From: Brevibacterium picturae
GTDB taxonomy: Bacteria > Actinomycetota > Actinomycetes > Actinomycetales > Brevibacteriaceae
NCBI RefSeq assembly: GCF_030453725.1
Contig: NZ_JAKDJU010000011.1
Location: 1 to 35,990 of the forward strand
Direction of reading: 5' to 3'
Length of the DNA stretch: 35,990 bases
Shown here: positions 17,785 to 25,137 of the stretch, one piece after another
Position numbering within the stretch: position 1 is the stretch's first letter
Layout of the letters: every line of letters starts with the position of its first letter
The notes under the pieces: model-generated
Database searches by the model: none
Seen by the model: the letters and a program-made list of their open reading frames with translations, nothing else
What the model was told of the DNA's origin: nothing
Translations under genes and position numbers: made by a program

Positions 17785-18728
17785 GCTTCCACCCACGCAT
17801 CGTTGAGCGCCGTGATCTCGTCATCGGCCAGCTGCAGTTCGGTTCCGGCAAGCAGTTGTGTCAGCTGCTCGGGCACCCGCGCCGAGGCGATGGTGGAGGG
17901 AATGAAATCGTGTGTCAGCTGCCAGGCCAGAGTGGTCGCGGTCATGCTGGCATTGTGAGCCGAGGCCACATCGTCAAGGATTTCGAGGGCGCGCAGCGCC
18001 TCCTGATTCTCGAGATAGTCGGCGACGCGTTCACCACGCACGCTTCCGCTGGCATCTCCCCCGGTGTGCTTTCCGGTGAGGAAGCCCGAGGCCAGGGAGT
18101 GAAAGGGCAGCTCGGCGATGCCTCGCGCCCGCAGGTATTCCTGCTTCCGGGCGTCGACGGCACCTCGGGAGACGAGGTTGTAGCGGTCCTGGACGACGCG
18201 GTAGCAGGCCAGGGAATACTGTGCGCTGATCGTCATCGCCGACTGCAGACGATTCAAGGTGAAGTTCGAAGCGCCGAGGTAGCTGACCTTCCCGGACCGC
18301 ACCAGCGCGTCGAAGGTCTCCGCCACTGCCACCTGATCGACGTTCTCATCGTCGGAGTGTGCGTAGTAGACATCGACGTGGTCCGTTCCGAGGCGACGCA
18401 GGGAAGCGTCGATGCATTTGCGGATGTTGGCTGGGTCGAGGCCCTTGCGCTTCGGATGCGCTCCGACCTTGGTGGCGATGACCATGTCATCGCGGTTGCC
18501 ACGCGAGGCCATCCATTCGCCGATGATGGTCTCCGACTCACCGCCGGAGTTGCCGTCGACCCACGCGGAATAGGCATCCGCTGTGTCGATGAAGTTTCCG
18601 CCCGCCTCAGCGTAGGCGTCGAGGACCGCGAAGCTCTGATCCCTGTCTGCACCCCAGCCGAAGGGATTGCCTCCCAGATGCAGCGGGTGGACCATCAGAT
18701 TCGTGTCGGCCAATTGCACTCTTTCCAT
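17781..18728 (-). CDS. Aldo/keto reductase
   Basis: A 315-residue NADPH-dependent oxidoreductase with the family's catalytic tetrad: D48 in FIDTADAY, Y53, K87 in ATKVG and H124 in YYAHSDD. It has the AKR TIM-barrel length. Substrates of this broad family include aldehydes, ketones and sugars, and context does not narrow it. The start is supported by TAGGCT 6 nt upstream, matching the leaderless pattern, with GGAG also within the spacer. It is the first gene of a coupled unit AKR-AHSA1-tsaD-NUDIX and lies divergent from the heme oxygenase gene. Confidence 0.87.
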   Translation of the reverse strand: MERVQLADTNLMVHPLHLGGNPFGWGADRDQSFAVLDAYAEAGGNFIDTADAYSAWVDGNSGGESETIIGEWMASRGNRDDMVIATKVGAHPKRKGLDPANIRKCIDASLRRLGTDHVDVYYAHSDDENVDQVAVAETFDALVRSGKVSYLGASNFTLNRLQSAMTISAQYSLACYRVVQDRYNLVSRGAVDARKQEYLRARGIAELPFHSLASGFLTGKHTGGDASGSVRGERVADYLENQEALRALEILDDVASAHNASMTATTLAWQLTHDFIPSTIASARVPEQLTQLLAGTELQLADDEITALNDAWVEA

Positions 18729-18734
18729 GACTCC

Positions 18735-18764
18735 AGCCTACCCTTTGGCAATGGTCGCAAAGGG
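18735..18764 (-). promoter_or_regulatory. AKR promoter with inverted repeat
   Basis: TAGGCT (18735-18740, minus strand) lies 6 nt before the AKR ATG. Immediately upstream is an inverted repeat, CCCTTTG-N10-CAAAGGG (18741-18764), which covers the expected -35 position. It may be an operator; the regulator is unknown. Confidence 0.35.
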
Positions 18765-18769
18765 CAGGG

Positions 18770-18798
18770 TTACGGGTAAGGGCAGGCTAGGCTAAGAT
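18770..18798 (+). promoter_or_regulatory. Heme oxygenase promoter with DtxR/IdeR-type iron box
   Basis: TAAGGGCAGGCTAGGCTAA (18777-18795) matches 14 of 19 positions of the DtxR/IdeR consensus TTAGGTTAGSCTAACCTAA, including the central AGGCTA core. A -35 (TTACGG, 18770-18775) and -10 (TAAGAT, 18793-18798) flank it with an ideal 17-bp spacer. Binding of the iron-loaded repressor should block the promoter, so expression is expected when iron is scarce. Confidence 0.75.
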
Positions 18799-18870
18799 GA
18801 AAACGAGTACTGTAGTTGCTCGGGCAATCGAGACACTTCCGGATCATCGATCTCTCAACGAGGAAACATC

Positions 18871-19581
18871 ATGACTGAACCATTCTCAGCTCGCCTCAAG
18901 GCCAGCACAGCCACGATCCACGACGAGGTCGAGCACACGAATTTCATGGTCGATCTCATGGAGGGCAGGCTCGACGCACGCGCCTATTCGCTCCTGCTCA
19001 AGCAGTACACGGTCATCTACGCAGCCCTCGAGGCGAAGTCCCGGGAGTTCGCCGAGGACCCGATCTTTGCACCTTTTCACGATGCGAATCTGTTCCGAGG
19101 TGAGCGCATCGTCCGGGACCTGCAGGAACTCACCGGCACGGAGGAGTTCACGCTCAACGATGCCGACCTGCCCATCACCCGCAGCGCCGAAGCATATGGA
19201 AGACATCTCGGCCGGCTCGACAAGCCTGAGCAGGTCATCGCGCACCACTACACGCGCTACCTCGGCGATCTCTCCGGCGGTCAGGCCATCGGAGCGCTCA
19301 TGGGCAGGCACTACGACATTCCTGCCAGCGCGTTGACCATGTGGGACTTCACGAAGCTGGGCAAGACGAAACCGTACAAGGATTCCTACCGTCTGCGCCT
19401 CAACGACATCGCAGGCACAGGTGGGAACGAGCAGACCGTCATCGATGAGACGATGACCGCGTTCGAACTCAATGGCGAACTTCTTTCGGAGCTGACGTCT
19501 CTGTCCGACCATCCCGCTGCCGGCCGTCCTGCCGCTGCCGGTCCCACTGCCACCCGTCCCGCTGCTTCGCCTGTCTCCTGA
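18871..19581 (+). CDS. hmuO: Biliverdin-producing heme oxygenase (HmuO type)
   Basis: A 236-residue oxygenase that opens heme to biliverdin, CO and ferrous iron, letting the cell use heme as an iron source. The proximal heme ligand is H17 (ATIHDEVEH), equivalent to H20 of Corynebacterium HmuO. The distal helix with GDLSGGQ (132-138) is intact. Length is about 20 residues beyond HmuO, owing to a Pro/Ala/Thr-rich tail (about 213-236) made of imperfect repeats. GAGGAAA 8 nt before ATG supports the start. A DtxR-type box overlaps the promoter. No heme importer is nearby. The LysE-type exporter 90 bp downstream may be co-transcribed but has no evident functional link. Confidence 0.93.
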   Translation: MTEPFSARLKASTATIHDEVEHTNFMVDLMEGRLDARAYSLLLKQYTVIYAALEAKSREFAEDPIFAPFHDANLFRGERIVRDLQELTGTEEFTLNDADLPITRSAEAYGRHLGRLDKPEQVIAHHYTRYLGDLSGGQAIGALMGRHYDIPASALTMWDFTKLGKTKPYKDSYRLRLNDIAGTGGNEQTVIDETMTAFELNGELLSELTSLSDHPAAGRPAAAGPTATRPAASPVS

Positions 19582-19671
19582 GCTGTGCTCGGCCGCTCCT
19601 GACGCCGGAATCGGAGGATGTAAGCTGAATCAACATCCCCGCTGCAACGACGAACAATTCGAGAGACAGAC

Positions 19672-20307
19672 ATGGATTCACACCAGCTGTTGGCATGGGC
19701 CCTTGTGGCCGTGATCGGAGCTGCCACACCCGGGATCGATCTCATGATCGTCCTGAGGTCAACACTGCTTCACGGCAGGCGCTCCGGTTTCGCCGCCGTC
19801 ATCGGAGTCGAAATGGGTCACGCCGTCTGGGCGATTGCCAGCCTCATCGGCCTCACAGCCCTGCTGGCGGCGTCCACCCTCGCCTACGACGTGGTGCGGA
19901 TCGCCGGAGCCTGCTATCTGGTCTGGCTCGGGTGCACCGCGATCTGGAAATCGCTGCCCCGCAACCGAGCAACGGCCACCGAGGCTGACGATCTTCCCTC
20001 ACAGAGCGCTGTCAGTGCGGTCCGCAGCGGCATGACCAGCAATCTCCTCAACCCGAAGGTCGGGGTCTTCTACATCAGCATCCTGCCCCAGTTCCTGCCG
20101 ACAGTCCCGACGGCCGCCGGATGGGGTGTGCTGCTCGTGGCCATCGCACTGACCATCGGCACGGTGTGGCACGCCGCCATCGTTCTTCTTGCCACCCGTG
20201 CCCGTGGCATCCTCACCCGTGAACGGGTCAAGATCTGGCTCGATCGCACGAGCGCCGCGGTGATGATCGCACTCGGCGTGCGGCTGGCGACCGAAGCTCG
20301 GGCGTAG
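19672..20307 (+). CDS. LysE/RhtB family amino-acid exporter
   Basis: A 211-residue inner-membrane protein with about six hydrophobic segments. The family signature near the N-terminus, usually ATPGP, is ATPGID (18-23), and the second conserved patch GMTSNLLNPKV lies near 120. Members export amino acids or their derivatives, such as lysine, homoserine or leucine; the cargo here is unknown. GAGAGA lies about 7 nt before ATG. It runs convergent with rimI. Confidence 0.85.
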   Translation: MDSHQLLAWALVAVIGAATPGIDLMIVLRSTLLHGRRSGFAAVIGVEMGHAVWAIASLIGLTALLAASTLAYDVVRIAGACYLVWLGCTAIWKSLPRNRATATEADDLPSQSAVSAVRSGMTSNLLNPKVGVFYISILPQFLPTVPTAAGWGVLLVAIALTIGTVWHAAIVLLATRARGILTRERVKIWLDRTSAAVMIALGVRLATEARA

Positions 20308-20348
20308 ACCGACCACCGTGTGTGTGGCCTGCCAACTTTACGCAGCGT

Positions 20349-20372
20349 GAGTCCGCGAGCGGCCGGCGACTC
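20349..20372. terminator. Possible hairpin between convergent lysE and rimI genes
   Basis: GAGTC and GACTC arms with an additional GC pair after a bulge can form a small stem with an 8-nt loop. It sits where a shared terminator is expected, but it is weak and has no T-tract. Confidence 0.3.
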
Positions 20373-20376
20373 CGAC

Positions 20377-20838
20377 TTATGGATGGAAGCGCATGAGGAT
20401 CGCGTCGGCACCCGGGTAGTAGTCGGGGCGTCTGCCCCATTCTGAGAATCCGCAGGAACGGTAGAGGCCCAGTGCCGGTTCGTTGTGCTCATCAACCTCG
20501 AGGTGCACGGCCCCGGCCCCTCGGCTCAGGGCCCAGTCGATCCCGGCCCGGAGCAGCCGTCGCGCGATGCCCTGACCGCGTCCAACCTCGGTGGTGGCAA
20601 TGGTCATGACGTCCGCTTCACCGCCAGCGGCTGACATCACGATCCACCCGGCCAGCGCCGAGGTGGGGGTCCGTGCCGCGAACATCGCCGTTCCAGCCTG
20701 AGCCTTCACAGCCCAGTAGTACGTCAGCGTCCACGCGGTGGAGCCGAAGATGGCGGCATCATGGTCCGCGACCTCGTCCAGATCCCACCAGCGCAGTTCG
20801 TCGATGCCTGACTGTTCGTGCGGCGCGCCCGTGCTCAT
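20377..20838 (-). CDS. rimI: Ribosomal protein S18 alanine N-acetyltransferase RimI
   Basis: A 153-residue GNAT acetyltransferase of the expected size. The acetyl-CoA pyrophosphate loop is GRGQGIARRLL, and LEVDEHNEPALGLYRSCGF is the typical RimI C-terminal core. It acetylates the N-terminal alanine of ribosomal protein S18. It begins 24 bp after the tsaB stop, the normal position in actinobacterial tsaE-tsaB-rimI operons. GAGGG lies about 8 nt before ATG. A 14-bp duplicated sequence fills the gap to tsaB. Confidence 0.88.
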   Translation of the reverse strand: MSTGAPHEQSGIDELRWWDLDEVADHDAAIFGSTAWTLTYYWAVKAQAGTAMFAARTPTSALAGWIVMSAAGGEADVMTIATTEVGRGQGIARRLLRAGIDWALSRGAGAVHLEVDEHNEPALGLYRSCGFSEWGRRPDYYPGADAILMRFHP

Positions 20839-20847
20839 CTCCCGGCC

Positions 20848-20873
20848 CTCATTTCAGTGGGCTCATTTCAGTG
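20848..20873. repeat. 12-bp direct repeat (14-bp period) over the tsaB stop
   Basis: CTCATTTCAGTG occurs at 20848 and 20862. The second copy contains the tsaB stop codon, so one copy looks like a small duplication of the gene end into the gap before rimI. Confidence 0.7.
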
Positions 20874-21546
20874 TGCTCCCACGCACCGGTGTCGACTTGG
20901 CGTCGGGCTCGCGCAGGTATTCGGGAACCGGTTCGGCCAGCTCTCGCCCGGCCGCGATCTCGCTGGCTGCGGCGAACGCGAGGTATTCGGCGCGTGGGTC
21001 GACGATCGCAGGGAAGCTGGACTGCCCGAGGACGTCCGGATAGAGGAGAAATCCGCGGCCGAGGCGGCCACTGATGTCCGTCGGGCCTTCAGCTGCGAGA
21101 ACATCGTCGACCTCGGTCGGCTTGGCGACAAAAGGCCCGGCCTGCAGCGACGCGTCCGAGCTCTCGTAGACGCTGAAATAGACCTCCTTGCGTCGGGCGT
21201 CCGCGGCGATGAGCACCGGCCCCGTGGTCTGAGTATTCGTTCGGCGCAGTTCCTCGGCGAGCGCGGCCTGGGACAGAAGGCCCTTGACCGGAATCCCACG
21301 AGCCTGACCGACCGCGATGGCCGCAGCGATGCCCACACGCAGCCCGGTGAATGGTCCCGGACCGATTCCGGTGACGACGAGGTTCGGCTGGGCCGAATCT
21401 GCAAGCACCTTGGCCAGAGCCGGTCCGATGAACTCGACGTGCCTGCGCTGGTCATCGGCTTGTTCTGCCGCCAGGACGGTCCCCGATTCGGTGTCGACCA
21501 GAGCCACGGAGGCGGCCTGGGAGGTATCGATGCTGAGTATGATCAC
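20863..21546 (-). CDS. tsaB: t6A biosynthesis protein TsaB
   Basis: A 227-residue ASKHA-fold partner of TsaD without catalytic activity itself. It starts with ILSIDTSQAASVAL and has GIGPGPFTGLRVGIA (about 62-76), the hallmark of TsaB. It forms the TsaBD(E) complex needed for tRNA threonylcarbamoylation. Its ATG overlaps the tsaE stop (ATGA), indicating coupling. Length is normal. Confidence 0.94.
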   Translation of the reverse strand: MIILSIDTSQAASVALVDTESGTVLAAEQADDQRRHVEFIGPALAKVLADSAQPNLVVTGIGPGPFTGLRVGIAAAIAVGQARGIPVKGLLSQAALAEELRRTNTQTTGPVLIAADARRKEVYFSVYESSDASLQAGPFVAKPTEVDDVLAAEGPTDISGRLGRGFLLYPDVLGQSSFPAIVDPRAEYLAFAAASEIAAGRELAEPVPEYLREPDAKSTPVRGSTLK

Positions 21547-22157
21547 TGGCGCTCCTCCTCGTCGGCGGACCCCTCTGACCCGCCGAATTCGCTGACCTCG
21601 ATCGCACCTGCCAGGGTCCGGAGCGAGTCTCTCACCTGCTGCAGCCGTGCATCCCAGGAGCTGCCGTGGCCGTGCAGTTCGACGAGGCGGCGTTCGTCCT
21701 CGTCGGCGTCATCCTCACCAGCATCGTCGGCAGCCTCGTCGCCTTCGACCCCGCCGCCGTCCGCGGCGAGGTCGAACATCGGCGTGATCGTCAGTCCGAG
21801 GTAGTCGCTACTCAGCTGTTCGGCGAGTCCCGCACCCCATTCGACGACGGTGATCGACTCCTCGAGCTCCGAGTCGAGGTCGAGGTCCCCGAGCTCCTCG
21901 GCGTCGGAGAGCCGGTAGGCGTCGACGTGCACGAGTGCGGGGCCCTCGCCGTGCGAAGGATGCTCGCGGGCGATGACGAAGGTGGGTGAGGTGATCCGCC
22001 CGGTGACTCCCAAGGCACGCCCCAGGGACTGTGTGAATGTCGTCTTCCCCGCGCCGAGGTTGCCGCTGAGGATGAGGAGATCACCTGCCCGGAGGTGCCC
22101 GGCGAGCGCCTCGGCGAAGGTCCTCATCTGGTCAAGTGACCTCAGTTGAATCTGCAT
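21543..22157 (-). CDS. tsaE: t6A biosynthesis ATPase TsaE
   Basis: A 204-residue P-loop ATPase that drives turnover of the TsaB-TsaD complex. Walker A is SGNLGAGKTT (31-40), and HVDAYRL is the family's next conserved motif. The family is usually near 150-160 residues. This one is longer because of an acidic insertion (Asp/Glu/Gly-rich, around 133-152) and a C-terminal extension. ATG 22157 shares one base with the alr stop (TGATG). A GTG one codon earlier is also possible. Confidence 0.92.
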   Translation of the reverse strand: MQIQLRSLDQMRTFAEALAGHLRAGDLLILSGNLGAGKTTFTQSLGRALGVTGRITSPTFVIAREHPSHGEGPALVHVDAYRLSDAEELGDLDLDSELEESITVVEWGAGLAEQLSSDYLGLTITPMFDLAADGGGVEGDEAADDAGEDDADEDERRLVELHGHGSSWDARLQQVRDSLRTLAGAIEVSEFGGSEGSADEEERQ

Positions 22158-23425
22158 CACAGACTTGGCCCGTCGGTCGATTGCGGCTCCACTTCCACGC
22201 GGTCGACGCGGTCATTGATGCGCGTGACGATCTCGTAGTTGATCGTATCGGCCCAGGTCCCCCATTCGGCCGCGCTGGGCCCGTCGGGGCCGAAGATGAC
22301 GACCTCATCGCCGATGGCGACCTCGCCGGCACCGACCTCGACGATCATCTGATCCATCGCGATTCGGCCGACGACGGGATACCGGTTTCCGCGGATGGAG
22401 ACCTCGGCCCTATTCGATGCGGTGCGGGCGATCCCGTCCCCATAGCCGCCGGGCACCAGCGCGAACCGGGTGTCGGCCGCGGCCGTGAACGTGAGCCCGT
22501 AGGAGGCGCCGTGACCGCTGGGGACGTCCTTGAGATTGACGACCTGGGAGACCAGCCGCATCACCGGCACCAGCCCCAGATCCTGCGAAGTCTGATCCTC
22601 GAGCGGAGAGAGACCGTACAGAGACAGGCCCACCCGAGCCGAAGTGCCCGGAAATGGTGAGAGTGTGAGCGCTGCCGGCGAGTTCGCAATGTGGACATCG
22701 AGTCGATCCGATTCGCCGAGGCGGCCCTGGGCCTCGTCGAGCACCGCCGTGAGTTCGCGGTGGGCGAAAGTGAAGATCTGCGTCTGCTGCGCGGTTTCGA
22801 CGCGTTCGGGTTCGTCCGCGACGGCGTAGTGACTCATGATGCCCACGATTTCGAGGCCCGGGCCGACTCCGGCCGAGTCGGTCACGCCCGGGGCTGCGAC
22901 CGGGCCCGCCTCGGCGGCGAGCTCCTGCAGATGTTCCAGAGCGCGCGCCCAGTCAGCGGGCGCCAGACCGTTGCGGCCAAGACCGGTGTCGACCTTGAGA
23001 TGGATACGGGCCGTGGTGTTCACCCGACGGGCCGCGTCACGCAGTCGATCGAGACTGTCGACGGTGGACACCCCCAGCTCGATCCCGGCGGCGACGGCAG
23101 AGTCGAGGTCGGTGTTCGGCCCGTACAGCCATGCTGTGATGGTGACGTCGTCGCCCAGCAGCTCGCGCAGGTGCAGCGCCTCGGCGATCGTGGCCACACA
23201 GAAATCACGCCAACCGGCGGCGAACAGCGCCGGGGCGACGATGTCGATGCCGTGGCCATAGGCGTTGGCCTTGACGACGCATTTGAGGCGGGCGGGGCCG
23301 AGGCGTTCGGCGAGGACCGCGGCGTTGGCCCGCAGAGCGGCCACGTCGATCTCGGCTCTGACCAGTGCCCCTGAGGAATCGGTTGATGTCACCGGATAAG
23401 AATACCGTGGACCGTCATCTTTCAT
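22157..23425 (-). CDS. alr: Alanine racemase
   Basis: A 422-residue PLP enzyme making D-alanine for peptidoglycan. The PLP lysine is K52 in VVKANAYGHG. The second catalytic Tyr is in GASYGLTF, and SLYGLSP lies upstream of it. The start is uncertain. ATG 23425 lacks a ribosome site, whereas GTG 23392 lies exactly 6 nt after a TATTCT element and would give a 411-residue protein starting shortly before the conserved VRAEIDVAAL. The latter may be the true, leaderless start. It leads the alr-tsaE-tsaB-rimI unit. Upstream is a 20-bp tandem repeat. Confidence 0.93.
   Translation of the reverse strand: MKDDGPRYSYPVTSTDSSGALVRAEIDVAALRANAAVLAERLGPARLKCVVKANAYGHGIDIVAPALFAAGWRDFCVATIAEALHLRELLGDDVTITAWLYGPNTDLDSAVAAGIELGVSTVDSLDRLRDAARRVNTTARIHLKVDTGLGRNGLAPADWARALEHLQELAAEAGPVAAPGVTDSAGVGPGLEIVGIMSHYAVADEPERVETAQQTQIFTFAHRELTAVLDEAQGRLGESDRLDVHIANSPAALTLSPFPGTSARVGLSLYGLSPLEDQTSQDLGLVPVMRLVSQVVNLKDVPSGHGASYGLTFTAAADTRFALVPGGYGDGIARTASNRAEVSIRGNRYPVVGRIAMDQMIVEVGAGEVAIGDEVVIFGPDGPSAAEWGTWADTINYEIVTRINDRVDRVEVEPQSTDGPSL
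23399..23404 (-). promoter_or_regulatory. Leaderless-type -10 element (TATTCT) before alr GTG 23392
   Basis: On the minus strand TATTCT is followed by tatccg and then GTG. If used, the longer alr start at 23425 would not be translated. Confidence 0.4.
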
Positions 23426-23430
23426 TCCGA

Positions 23431-23520
23431 CAGGGACCCGCTGACTCGAACAGGCGCCCGCTGACTCGATCAGGGATCTGCTCACTCGGTCAGTGCCCCT
23501 CTCACTCGATCAGGGATCCG
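23431..23520. repeat. 20-bp tandem repeat, 4.5 copies, between nnr and alr
   Basis: Four imperfect 20-bp units of the type cagggatccgctcactcgat run from 23431 to 23510, and a half unit continues to 23520. The last part encodes the C-terminal residues of the Nnr protein, so the array crosses its stop codon at 23502-23504. Confidence 0.88.
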
Positions 23521-25127
23521 CCGAGGATGAGCTCCCCTGCCACCTCGGCGACGGCATCGACCAGTGCTCCGGCGTTCACCGCCCGCCGACCTGCAGCGTT
23601 GTGCACCAGCACCCCGAGTCCGACGGTGTGGGCCAGTTCGCGCTCCGGGAGCGGTGGCTCCTGCTGATTCTTCGCGTGGACGGTCGCGACCAGGGCACCG
23701 ATGATCCCGGCCAGCACGTCTCCGGACCCCGCGGTGGCCAGGCTGGCCGGTCCGGCCTCCGGCAGCACGCAGAACCCGTCCGGGGCGGCGATGACGGTCT
23801 GGTGTCCCTTGAGCAGGACGATGCAGCCACTGGAATGCGCGGCTCGCTGCGCCCAGCCGATGGGGTCGGCGTTGATCCGACTCGAGGTGATGATCTCGCC
23901 GAGGAGGCGGCTGAGCAGCCGCGCCAGCTCACCGGCGTGCGGGGTCAGGACGACGGGCCTCTCCGCCAGCCATGTGCCCTTGACCGACTCCGCGCGACCG
24001 ACCATGTCCAGCGCCCCGGCATCGAGGACGACGGGAACGTTCGTGTCCGCCAGTTCGTCGACGCGGGCGTGGACGTGTTCGTCCTCCGGGTTGCCCGGCC
24101 CCATCACCACGGCGTTCATCCGACCCGAGGCGGTGACCACCTCGGCGTGGAGGCCGATGACGTATTCGGCGACCATCTGGGATCCCAGGGACCGGACCAT
24201 GCCGACACCGCAGTTGACCGCCGAGGTGGTCGTCAGCACTCCTGCACCCGGGTACTCCTCGGACCCGGCGAGGACGCCGACGACTCCGCGAGAGTATTTG
24301 TGCCCCTGAGGTTGCGGGCGGGGGAAGTCCGCGTTGAGGTCATCGGTGTCGACCACCTCGGCGGTGGCCTGGTTCTCATCGAGTTCGAGTCCGATGTCGA
24401 CGAGATGGACCGTGCCGGTGAACGCGGTGACGCGGGGGTCGATCAGCTCCGTCTTGAGCCCGCCGAAGGTCACGGTGTGATCGGCATGGATCCTGTCATC
24501 GGCACCTGCCGCGTCCGGTGACAGGTCCGAGGGGACGTCGACGGCGATGACCGTCGGCGTGCTCGTCGTCCTGGTGGTGCGACTGGTCTCGGAGCTGGTG
24601 CTGGTTGAGTGTCGCCAGTCGCGGATGAGCGAGGCGATGTGCTCGGGCAATCCAGGCCGACCCCCGATGCCGAGGATGCCATCGAGGACGAGATCTGATC
24701 GGGAGAGTTCTCGCAAAATATCCGTGCGCAGACATGCTCCGGCCTCGTCGGGCGGCCCGCCTGCAGCCGCCTCGGCGCTCGAGTCTGCGGTCCCCTGTGG
24801 ACTCGGGAAGCCGATGACACTGGCCCCGGCCCGGCGCGCCGCGGCCAGTCCCTCGTCATGGGTGTGGTCGAACAGTGTCACGACGGTGACGTGAGCCCCT
24901 CGCCGGGCCAGAGCCGCAGCGGCGAAGAGCGCATCTCCGGCGTTGTTGCCGGGGCCGGCGAGCACGCACACGCGGGCACCGAAGATCTGACCTCGCCTTT
25001 CCCGCAACACATCGGTGGAGAACTGGGCCAGTGCCCGCGAGGCTCGCGCCATGAGATCGACGCCGGCCTCGAGGAGGGGGCGTTCGGCCCCACGGATGAC
25101 CGTGCTGGGGTAGGCGAAGACTGACAT
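23502..25127 (-). CDS. nnr: Bifunctional NAD(P)H-hydrate epimerase / ADP-dependent dehydratase
   Basis: A 541-residue metabolite-repair enzyme. The N-terminal epimerase domain (1 to about 235) has AGPGNNAGDAL (57-67) and interconverts R- and S-NAD(P)HX. The C-terminal ribokinase-like dehydratase (about 250-541) has LTPHAGELARL and GSGDVLAGIIGALV and removes the hydrate using ADP. ATG 25127 has GAGGAG 7 nt upstream, and the longer reading frame upstream shows no conservation. The gene is 10 bp downstream of the M20 amidohydrolase. In related genomes it lies between acpS and alr, as it would here without the insertion at 25.1-33.5 kb. Confidence 0.93.
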   Translation of the reverse strand: MSVFAYPSTVIRGAERPLLEAGVDLMARASRALAQFSTDVLRERRGQIFGARVCVLAGPGNNAGDALFAAAALARRGAHVTVVTLFDHTHDEGLAAARRAGASVIGFPSPQGTADSSAEAAAGGPPDEAGACLRTDILRELSRSDLVLDGILGIGGRPGLPEHIASLIRDWRHSTSTSSETSRTTRTTSTPTVIAVDVPSDLSPDAAGADDRIHADHTVTFGGLKTELIDPRVTAFTGTVHLVDIGLELDENQATAEVVDTDDLNADFPRPQPQGHKYSRGVVGVLAGSEEYPGAGVLTTTSAVNCGVGMVRSLGSQMVAEYVIGLHAEVVTASGRMNAVVMGPGNPEDEHVHARVDELADTNVPVVLDAGALDMVGRAESVKGTWLAERPVVLTPHAGELARLLSRLLGEIITSSRINADPIGWAQRAAHSSGCIVLLKGHQTVIAAPDGFCVLPEAGPASLATAGSGDVLAGIIGALVATVHAKNQQEPPLPERELAHTVGLGVLVHNAAGRRAVNAGALVDAVAEVAGELILGGSLIE

Positions 25128-25137
25128 CGGCGTCTCC

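Noticed and set aside
23431..23520. CRISPR or attachment site between nnr and alr
   Set aside because: Units abut without spacers, vary in sequence, run into the nnr coding end, and no integrase is nearby.
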